NCBI GenBank assembly: GCA_019114585.1
Contig: DXFE01000002.1
Coordinates: forward strand, 1-11,380
Length of the DNA: 11,380 nt
Direction of reading: 5' to 3'
From: Gemmiger_A avium
Lineage (GTDB): Bacteria > Bacillota > Clostridia > Oscillospirales > Ruminococcaceae
The position numbers and the translations under genes are program-made. The notes below the pieces were generated by a model that was not told the origin of the DNA, did no database searches, and saw only the letters and a program-made list of their open reading frames with translations. This document shows positions 6,194 through 11,380 of the stretch, in pieces; within the stretch, counting starts at the first letter, position 1; each line of letters starts with the position of its first letter.

Positions 6194-7231
6194 TCACTCC
6201 GCGCGGGCCAGAGCTTCGCGGAAGTCCCGGGTATCAGCAAAGATTTCGTTGGTATAGGGGTTCTTCTTCTGCTGCACAGAGCGCTTGATGATGATAGCCA
6301 GCACGATCACATTGGCCGCCAGCGCCAGGATGGCGATCACGCCCTGCATGGTGGGATCGGCAGCGGTGGGCCGTACGGTGGAATCCATCACGCCGTCCGC
6401 GTACAGTACCGGGATGGTGCTGAATACGCTGGCGTCCTGGAACAGCGGGAACACCTGGGCAAACATGCACCACAGGGCCAGGGTGTTGGCCCGGTTCTGG
6501 ATCCAGCCGCCCTTGTTCCACAGCGCGTTGGCAAAGGTGGGGGCCAGCAGCAGGGCCACGCCGCAGTACCAGGCATGGGTGGGCAGGTTGTTGTAGGTGT
6601 ACTCAAAGTTCCACAGGTCGTAGGCAATGATGTACAGGATGGTCATGTCCGGCCAGAGCATATCGGTCCGCTTCTTGGAAGAGTAGATGCCCCACCAGCC
6701 GGTCATGCACAGGATGTTCAGGATACCGGCAATGCCGTTGACCCAGTTCCACCAGCCGCCGTACAGCCAAACGTTTTCGCTGGACAGCCACCAGCGGTCG
6801 CCGCTCTGGGCCAGGGAGATCAGGCCCCGGATGCCGGACTCAAAGTCGCTGCCCACGGCGATCAGGATGTTGATGGCCACGATCACAAAGGGGAACGCTT
6901 TGAACCAGTGGGTTTTGCCCACGCCCCATTTGTACTTGAGCATCATGAAACCGATACACCCGGCGGTGGCGGCGTATAGCTTGGCGTAGTGGAACCAGCT
7001 GTTCATGTGCACATAGGTGGGGTTGGTCAGGGCCCATTCCGCGCCCATGGCCGCGCCTACATAGATGGAGATAAAGTAAATGGTCAGCCCGGCGGGCAGG
7101 ATCAGAAAACAGAAGATGCCGCCCTGGGGCGTGCGCCGGGCCAGCTCGTTGGCCAGCACCAGCCCTGCAAATACCAGCACCCAGCCCAGCAGCTGGAAGC
7201 CGGCATTTTCGCCGTAGATCTGAAACAACAT
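6194..7231 (-). CDS. Trp-rich polytopic membrane protein, DUF5692-like
   Basis: A 345-residue integral membrane protein of unknown function. I believe it belongs to DUF5692, from the blocks WNWVNGIAGILNI (161-173), WPDMTILYIIAYDLWNFEYTY (193-213, in part) and NRANTLALWCMF (246-257). About nine hydrophobic segments are seen: near 11-29, 38-62, 82-99, 111-127, 160-182, 193-210, 218-237, 247-265 and 296-315. It has 19 tryptophans, many next to polar residues within membrane segments. The C-terminal tail is charged and probably cytoplasmic. ATG 7229-7231 is preceded on the - strand by GAGGAGG with 8 bases between. It is the last gene of a three-gene operon, 72 bases after hypA, with a hairpin in that gap. 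No cofactor motif (CxxCH, paired His of b-type haem) is evident, so an electron-transfer role would be speculation. Confidence 0.75.
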   Translation of the reverse strand: MLFQIYGENAGFQLLGWVLVFAGLVLANELARRTPQGGIFCFLILPAGLTIYFISIYVGAAMGAEWALTNPTYVHMNSWFHYAKLYAATAGCIGFMMLKYKWGVGKTHWFKAFPFVIVAINILIAVGSDFESGIRGLISLAQSGDRWWLSSENVWLYGGWWNWVNGIAGILNILCMTGWWGIYSSKKRTDMLWPDMTILYIIAYDLWNFEYTYNNLPTHAWYCGVALLLAPTFANALWNKGGWIQNRANTLALWCMFAQVFPLFQDASVFSTIPVLYADGVMDSTVRPTAADPTMQGVIAILALAANVIVLAIIIKRSVQQKKNPYTNEIFADTRDFREALARAE

Positions 7232-7252
7232 GATAAAGACCTCCTCAAATGG

Positions 7253-7275
7253 GCCCGGCGCTCGGCACGCCGGGC
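7253..7275. repeat. GC-rich hairpin between hypA and the membrane-protein gene
   Basis: GCCCGGCG (7253-7260), a 7-base loop, CGCCGGGC (7268-7275): a perfect 8-base-pair stem in the 72-base gap 7232-7303. No U-tract follows on the - strand, so it is not a standard terminator. It may stabilise or tune the two halves of the operon transcript. No convincing promoter is visible in the gap. Confidence 0.6.
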
Positions 7276-7303
7276 TGAATCGATGAATATAGCTGCCGGC
7301 CCG

Positions 7304-7681
7304 TCAGGCGGATGTGCTCTCCGCATCGGGCGGCTCATCCGGCACCGCGATCTCCCGGATCAGCATCTCGTTGCCCTGGATCAGATGGGTGCGGTCGCTG
7401 CCGCAGACCGGACAGATACGCCCCTGGGGCAGGGTGGGGTACACCTCACCGCAGGCTTCGCACAGGGTGCGGGCGGGGATGGTTTCCACCCGCAGTTCCG
7501 CCCCGGCCAGCATCTCGGATCGGGCCGCGGCCCATTTCCAGCAGTCCTGCAGGTAGTCGCCCACCACGCCGGACACCTCGCCCAGTTCCAGGGTCACGGC
7601 GCTGACCCGCCGGATCCGGTTGGCCCGGCCGGTGTCCTCCACCGTGCGGATAATATGGAACACAATGCCCAGTTCGTGCAT
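7304..7681 (-). CDS. hypA: HypA/HybF-type metallochaperone
   Basis: HypA proteins bind nickel through their N-terminus and zinc through a ribbon, and deliver nickel to [NiFe]-hydrogenase precursors with HypB. The 125 residues show the conserved start MHELGIV with the nickel ligand H2 and E3, the alpha-beta core (VTLELGEVSGV, 29-39), and a zinc ribbon C74-x2-C77 ... C90-x2-C93. The start codon is 3 bases after the stop of the oxidoreductase; its ribosome site AAGGAG overlaps the end of that gene, so translation is coupled. No hypB, hypC-F or hydrogenase subunit lies in the window, so here it may serve a hydrogenase elsewhere or have been adopted by this redox operon. Identification as a HypA fold is firm; the client is unknown. 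Confidence 0.9.
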   Translation of the reverse strand: MHELGIVFHIIRTVEDTGRANRIRRVSAVTLELGEVSGVVGDYLQDCWKWAAARSEMLAGAELRVETIPARTLCEACGEVYPTLPQGRICPVCGSDRTHLIQGNEMLIREIAVPDEPPDAESTSA

Positions 7682-7684
7682 GGG

Positions 7685-10441
7685 TTACTCCTTTTTGCCG
7701 AATTTCAGCCGGATGCCCCGCTTGATCATGTAGGGCAGAATGGCCTTGAACTTGTCCTCGCTGCGAATCATGGTGCTGCATTCCGGCAGTTCCCGGGACA
7801 GATGGATTGCGTCAAACTCGCACTTGGTGGTGCAGATGCCGCAGCCGATGCACTTGTTCGGATCCACTACCGAAGCGCCGCAGCCCAGGCAGCGGGCGGT
7901 TTCGGTGCGCACCTGCTCTTCGGTCAGGGTGCCGTGGGTGTCCCGGAAGGACAGGCCCGGCGCGGCAGGCGTCTCCTGCTGGCGGGGAGAAGCGTCGTAG
8001 CTGCCCAGCGCCAGATTGTCCTTGTCCAGCTGGATGAAATCCCGCCGGTTGCGGCCGATGGTCAGGCTGGTATTGGGCTGTACAAACCGGTGCAGGGATA
8101 CCGCCGCTTCCTTGCCCGCGGCAATGGCGTCAATGGCAAACTTCGGCCCGGTGTATACGTCACCGCCCACAAACACGTCCGGCTCGGCGGTCTGGTAGGT
8201 GAGGGGATCGGCTGCGGCGCGTCCGCCACCCGCCAGCTGCACCTGGGTGCCCTGCAGCAGGCCGCCCCACTGGATGCTCTGGCCGATGCTCAGGAACACC
8301 CGCTCGCAGGGCACGGTGACGGTGTCGGCTTCGTCGTAAACCGGCGCAAACCGCCCCGCTTCATTCAGAACGGATGTGCAGCGCTTGAACACCACACCGG
8401 TCACCCGGCCGTTTTCGGTCAGAATCTCTTTCGGGCCCCAGCCGCAGTTTACCTGTACCTGTTCGGCCTCGGCTTCGGCTACCTCCTCGGCGGTGGCGGG
8501 CATGGCCTCCCGGCTTTCCAGGCAGTACATGGAAACCTGCTCGGCCCCGCAGCGGCGGGCGGTGCGGGCCACGTCAATGGCCACGTTGCCGCCGCCGATC
8601 ACCACGGCCCGGCCGGTCACGGAGGTGCCCTCGTTGTCGGCTACCGCCCGCAGGAAGTCCACGGCGGTCATCACATCGGCGGCGTCCTCACCGGGGATGC
8701 CGGCCATCCGTCCGCCCTGGCAGCCGATGGCAATATAGAACGCCTTGTAGCCCTCAGCCCGCAACTGATCCAGCGTGATGTCCTTGCCCACTTCCACGCC
8801 GCAGCGGATCTCCACGCCCATGGCGCGGATCACGTCGATCTCGGCGGCTACCACGTCCTTTTCCAGCTTATAGGAGGGGATGCCGTATACCAGCATGCCG
8901 CCGGGCTTGTCGTTCTTCTCGAACACGGTGGGCGTGTAACCCTTTTCCGCCAGATAGTAGGCGCAGGACAGACCCGCCGGGCCCGCGCCGATAATGGCGA
9001 TCTTTTCACTGAAGCCGCCTCGGTTGGAGGGGGTCACCACCGGCGGAATGTACCGGGTGGCCGCGTCCAGATCCCGCTGGGCGATGAACTTCTTCACCGC
9101 GTCGATGGCCACCGCCTGGTCCACCGTGCCCCGGGTGCAGGCCTCCTCACAGCGGCGGTTGCACACCCGGCCGCAGACCGCGGGGAAGGGATTCTCTTTT
9201 TTAATCAGGGCCAGCGCTTCTTCATACCGGCCCTGTGCCGCCATCTTCAGATAGCCCTGCACCGCGATGTGGGCGGGGCAGGCGGTCTTGCAGGGGGCGG
9301 TGCCGGTGTCGTGGCAGTTGATCCGGTTCTTGTCCCGGTAGTCCACCGTCCACTTTTCCGGGCCCCAGGGGGTGTTGTCCGGCAGTTCCACCCGGGGATA
9401 GGTCACCGGGCCGTCCTTGGTGCACAGCTTCTGGCCCAGCTTCACCGCGCCCGCCGGGCAGTACTCCACGCACCGGCCGCAGGCTACACAGTTTTCGGGG
9501 GTCACGCTGGCCACATAGGCCGACCGGCCCAGGTTCGGGGTGTTGAACATCTGGCTCAGACGCAGCGCGTTGCAGATGTTCACGTTGCAGTTGCAGATGG
9601 CGAAGATCTTGTTCTCGCCGTCGATGTTGGTGATCTGGTGCACAAAGCCATTGTCCTCGGCCCGCTTCAGGATGCGCAGCACCTCGTCGTAGTCCACATA
9701 ATGGCCCTTTTTTGTCTCTACCAGGTAGTCGGCCATATCGCCCACGCCGATGCACCAGTCCTCCGGGTCGTCGCCGCAGCCCTCGCCCAGCTTGGCCCGG
9801 CTCATCCGGCAGCTGCAGGGGCTGGCGGCGTATTTGCCGTCGTACTTTTTCAGCCAGTGGCTGATGTGCTCGATGTCTACCGAACGGTTCTCGGTTTCAA
9901 TGGCCTTTTCCACCGGAATCACGTGCATGCCAATGCCCGCGCCGCCTGGCGGCACCATGGCGGGGATGTGCTCCAGCGGCAGGAAGGTCATCCGCTCAAA
10001 GAAGGCGGTCACCTCCGGATGCTCTTCAATCTGCTGCTTCTGCATGTTGAAGAACTCGGCGCTGCCCGGGACGAACATGGGCAGCACGTACTGCTTTTCG
10101 TGCCGCTCATTCTCCCAGTTGTATTCCAGCAATCCGATGTAGCTCATCTGGTAGAGCAGCGGCTCCAGCTCCTCGGCGCTCTTGCCGGTGGCTTTCACCA
10201 GCTGGGGCAGGGTCATGGGCTTGCGCACGTCCATCTTCAGGGCCACGTCCGCCATCTCGTCGGTCACAAGGCCCGCCAGGCCCCAGTACTCCGGATCGTC
10301 AACCGTAACCCCCTTGATCTTGGCGGGGATTCGGTCGGTGATCTTGCGGCCCAGCTTCATGATTTTTTCCCGGGGCTTCTCATCTTTCGGGATCTTGAAC
10401 GACAGCTTGCTCTCGTCCAGGGGGAAATGTGTTTCGCTCAT
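7685..10441 (-). CDS. FAD- and NAD(P)H-binding multi-iron-sulfur oxidoreductase (GltD/DPD-like core)
   Basis: A 918-residue cytoplasmic flavoprotein that should move electrons between NAD(P)H and iron-sulfur clusters; its substrate is unknown. Domains in order: a winged-helix-like segment (about 76-107); a cysteine group CSCR (C209, C211) with C222 and C230; CNC (C283, C285) with C290; a 4Fe-4S ferredoxin motif C318-x2-C321-x2-C324-x3-C328-P; a GltD/dihydropyrimidine-dehydrogenase-type double cluster region (C384, C388, C423, C427, C431, C435); an FAD site GAGPAG (485-490) with EKNDKPGGMLVYGIP; an NAD(P) site GGGNVA (616-621); GGDVYTGP (759-766); and a C-terminal ferredoxin (C851, C854, C864, C867, C870, C874). 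The frame is open to 10618, but ATG 10439-10441 is chosen because GAGGAG lies 6-7 bases before it and the upstream stretch is leader with a promoter. It heads the operon with hypA and the membrane protein. Beyond 'NAD(P)-linked iron-sulfur flavoprotein', the role is inference. Confidence 0.88.
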   Translation of the reverse strand: MSETHFPLDESKLSFKIPKDEKPREKIMKLGRKITDRIPAKIKGVTVDDPEYWGLAGLVTDEMADVALKMDVRKPMTLPQLVKATGKSAEELEPLLYQMSYIGLLEYNWENERHEKQYVLPMFVPGSAEFFNMQKQQIEEHPEVTAFFERMTFLPLEHIPAMVPPGGAGIGMHVIPVEKAIETENRSVDIEHISHWLKKYDGKYAASPCSCRMSRAKLGEGCGDDPEDWCIGVGDMADYLVETKKGHYVDYDEVLRILKRAEDNGFVHQITNIDGENKIFAICNCNVNICNALRLSQMFNTPNLGRSAYVASVTPENCVACGRCVEYCPAGAVKLGQKLCTKDGPVTYPRVELPDNTPWGPEKWTVDYRDKNRINCHDTGTAPCKTACPAHIAVQGYLKMAAQGRYEEALALIKKENPFPAVCGRVCNRRCEEACTRGTVDQAVAIDAVKKFIAQRDLDAATRYIPPVVTPSNRGGFSEKIAIIGAGPAGLSCAYYLAEKGYTPTVFEKNDKPGGMLVYGIPSYKLEKDVVAAEIDVIRAMGVEIRCGVEVGKDITLDQLRAEGYKAFYIAIGCQGGRMAGIPGEDAADVMTAVDFLRAVADNEGTSVTGRAVVIGGGNVAIDVARTARRCGAEQVSMYCLESREAMPATAEEVAEAEAEQVQVNCGWGPKEILTENGRVTGVVFKRCTSVLNEAGRFAPVYDEADTVTVPCERVFLSIGQSIQWGGLLQGTQVQLAGGGRAAADPLTYQTAEPDVFVGGDVYTGPKFAIDAIAAGKEAAVSLHRFVQPNTSLTIGRNRRDFIQLDKDNLALGSYDASPRQQETPAAPGLSFRDTHGTLTEEQVRTETARCLGCGASVVDPNKCIGCGICTTKCEFDAIHLSRELPECSTMIRSEDKFKAILPYMIKRGIRLKFGKKE

Positions 10442-10479
10442 CGGTTTCTCCTCTCTTTGCCTGTACCCGGCGATAAAAG

Positions 10480-10509
10480 CAGGCCGCGCCTTTAAAGGAA
10501 CGCGGCCTG
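10480..10509 (-). promoter_or_regulatory. Leader hairpin, possible attenuator, upstream of the oxidoreductase
   Basis: CGCGGCCTG (10501-10509) and CAGGCCGCG (10480-10488) form a perfect 9-base-pair stem. The 12-base loop holds the self-complementary CCTTTAAAGG. On the - strand the stem is followed by CTTTTAT, a short U-tract, 38 bases before the start codon. This is the layout of a weak terminator inside an mRNA leader. An upstream GCAGG on the same strand (10516-10520) could pair with the CCTGC at the 3' side and compete with the stem. Confidence 0.55.
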
Positions 10510-10536
10510 TACAAACCTGCTGCAATGGTTCTCCTC

Positions 10537-10547
10537 TGGTATGTCCA
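10537..10547. promoter_or_regulatory. Candidate second GntR operator in the oxidoreductase leader
   Basis: TGGTATGTCCA differs from the TGGT-N3-ACCA consensus at one position and shares 9 of 11 bases with the site at 10702-10712; the flanking TC before both is also shared. It lies about 40 bases downstream of the likely transcription start of the oxidoreductase operon, where a bound repressor could act as a roadblock. Confidence 0.45.
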
Positions 10548-10588
10548 GGCATATGGGCGGAAAATGCGCCGGAGAACTTTACGTTAAA

Positions 10589-10618
10589 AGAATAACATAT
10601 ACGGGCAAAAAGCGTCAA
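10589..10618 (-). promoter_or_regulatory. Sigma-A type promoter of the oxidoreductase-hypA-membrane protein operon
   Basis: On the - strand: TTGACG (10613-10618), an 18-base spacer, then TG-T-TATTCT with the -10 at 10589-10594 and an extended TG. Initiation near 10582 would give a leader of roughly 140 bases that carries the operator-like word and the hairpin. Confidence 0.65.
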
Positions 10619-10644
10619 TAAGCCAAAAACTTTTCTCCGATCTG

Positions 10645-10678
10645 TGCAAAAAATCCTCTGGCTATTCAGCCTTTTGCA
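10645..10678. repeat. Inverted repeat between the divergent promoters
   Basis: TGCAAAA (10645-10651) and TTTTGCA (10672-10678) are perfect 7-base arms. Between them lies a second small inverted repeat, GGCT-ATTC-AGCC (10660-10671). It sits upstream of the operon -35 and just before the regulator promoter, a place where a second regulator could bind, but it may be chance in an AT-rich gap. Confidence 0.4.
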
Positions 10679-10701
10679 TGGTAAAATACGGTTGTGGTAT
10701 C

Positions 10702-10712
10702 TGGTATAACCA
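10702..10712. promoter_or_regulatory. FadR-type GntR operator on the regulator's own promoter
   Basis: TGGTATAACCA is a perfect match to TGGT-N3-ACCA, the known consensus shape (TNGTNNNACNA) for FadR-subfamily GntR regulators. It overlaps the extended -10 TGG-TATAAC (10702-10710) of the regulator gene and ends 19 bases before its ATG, so binding should block the gene's own transcription. A tandem TGGTAT precedes it at 10695-10700. Confidence 0.7.
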
Positions 10713-10731
10713 AGACTAGGAGGAAAGCCCC

Positions 10732-11380
10732 ATGGAGTTTGAAAAACTGTCCGCCCCCAGCCTGAAACAGCTGTTTATACAGCAGATGCAGAAGATGATC
10801 CTGTCGGGTGAACTGCCGGAGGGGGCGCCGCTTCCGCCGGAACGGGAACTGGCCCGGCAGATGCAGGTAAGCCGGGCGGTAGTGAACGGCGGCCTGACCG
10901 AACTGGCCGCCCAGGGCTTTGTGGAGGTGCGCCCCCGGCAGGGAACCTTTGTGGCGGATTACCGGCGCAAAGGCAACCTGAGCACCCTGATCGCCATCAT
11001 GGAATACAACGGCGGCGAACTGGGCCGGGAGGAGATCCGCTCCATCCTGGAGGTGCGCCGCGCGCTGGAGCACCTGGCGGTGACCCGCATCATCCGCTTT
11101 GCCACCGACGAGCAGATTGCCGCGCTGGGGGATACGCTGGCCCGTCTGGCAGCGTCCGAAAACCCGGCCCAGGCGGCGGAACGTGCCTTTGATTTTCAGC
11201 ACGAGCTGGCATTGGCCAGCGGCAACAGCATTCTGCCGCTGTTCTATTACTCCTTCCGTTCCCCGGTGCTCACGTTGTGGATCCGTTTCTGCCGCCGCTA
11301 CGGCATCGAATCCCTCTGCCGCAACACCGAGCTGCTCTACACCCACCTGAAAAACCGGGACGAAGCCGCCGCCGCGGCCT
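10732..11380 (+). CDS. GntR-family transcriptional regulator, FadR/FCD subfamily, cut by right edge
   Basis: DNA-binding regulator expected to respond to a small organic acid or similar effector. At least 216 residues are visible and the frame is open at the edge; family length is about 220-250, so little is missing. The N-terminal winged helix covers about residues 11-75 (SGELPEGAPLPPERELARQM, then VSRAVV, then the wing RPRQGTFVADY). An all-helical FCD-type ligand domain starts near 100 (RSILEVRRALEHLAV). In the FCD alignment as I read it, Q156 in DFQHELALASGN stands where a metal-binding His is usual. ATG 10732 has AGGAGG (10718-10723) 8 bases upstream. The gene is divergent from the oxidoreductase operon, and TGGT-N3-ACCA palindromes lie in the shared region, so it probably controls itself and that operon. 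Repression or activation cannot be told apart. Confidence 0.9.
   Translation, partial: MEFEKLSAPSLKQLFIQQMQKMILSGELPEGAPLPPERELARQMQVSRAVVNGGLTELAAQGFVEVRPRQGTFVADYRRKGNLSTLIAIMEYNGGELGREEIRSILEVRRALEHLAVTRIIRFATDEQIAALGDTLARLAASENPAQAAERAFDFQHELALASGNSILPLFYYSFRSPVLTLWIRFCRRYGIESLCRNTELLYTHLKNRDEAAAAA

Noticed and set aside
6194..10441. Assignment of the operon as a hydrogenase cluster because of hypA
   Set aside because: No [NiFe] large-subunit cysteine pairs and no [FeFe] H-cluster motifs are found in any of the neighbouring proteins.
6989..10495. A 1168-codon open frame on the + strand
   Set aside because: It is antisense to the oxidoreductase, hypA and part of the membrane-protein gene, all of which show clear family motifs on the - strand. 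Its product is rich in Ala, Gly, His and Gln with no recognisable domain, as expected for the reverse of GC-rich codons.
10442..10618. An N-terminal extension of the oxidoreductase by 59 residues
   Set aside because: The stretch contains the promoter, an operator-like word and a leader hairpin; the internal ATG at 10441 has a good ribosome site and the extension has no domain.
10660..10675. GGCT-ATTC-AGCC-TTTT as a + strand terminator
   Set aside because: A 4-base-pair stem is too weak, and no gene ends upstream on that strand; kept only as part of an inverted repeat.
1..11380. Mobile elements, CRISPR arrays, tRNA or rRNA genes
   Set aside because: No transposase or integrase motifs, no regularly spaced repeats and no tRNA-like or rRNA-like sequence were recognised by eye on either strand.

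Overview
The window looks like chromosome from a Gram-positive anaerobe of the Clostridia, probably an Oscillospiraceae/Ruminococcaceae-type gut organism. This rests on the DUF4317 and YwaF (TIGR02206) families, strong AGGAGG-type ribosome binding sites, GTG starts and a GC-rich body. The genus is inference. No rRNA, tRNA, CRISPR array or insertion sequence was seen. All intergenic stretches are shorter than 300 bases and are described individually.

Left block (1-2030, + strand): the C-terminal part of a phosphoglucomutase/phosphomannomutase, cut by the window edge, followed 16 bases later by a class I mannose-6-phosphate isomerase (manA). Together they interconvert hexose phosphates. A bidirectional terminator closes the pair. 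This block is visibly poorer in G+C than everything to its right. manA contains a perfect 23-base inverted repeat.

Central housekeeping block (2058-6171): a DUF4317 gene on the - strand, divergent from a + strand pair of a YwaF-type membrane protein and pyrrolidone-carboxylate peptidase (pcp), which overlap by 26 bases. Next comes tripeptidase T (pepT) with its own promoter. Pcp and PepT together suggest breakdown of small peptides. Terminator hairpins follow pcp and pepT.

Right block (6194-11380): a - strand operon transcribed towards the left. Its order is a 918-residue FAD/NAD(P)H/iron-sulfur oxidoreductase, then a HypA-type zinc/nickel metallochaperone 3 bases after it, then a Trp-rich polytopic membrane protein that resembles DUF5692. 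A FadR-type GntR regulator is divergent to the operon and runs off the right edge. The 290-base divergent region has a FadR-type operator palindrome (TGGT-N3-ACCA) on the regulator's own promoter, a near-copy in the leader of the oxidoreductase, a good promoter for the operon and a leader hairpin resembling an attenuator.

This right block is the best candidate for an undescribed system: a regulated redox enzyme with an orphan nickel/zinc chaperone and an uncharacterised membrane partner, with no hydrogenase in view. Its function cannot be read from sequence alone.
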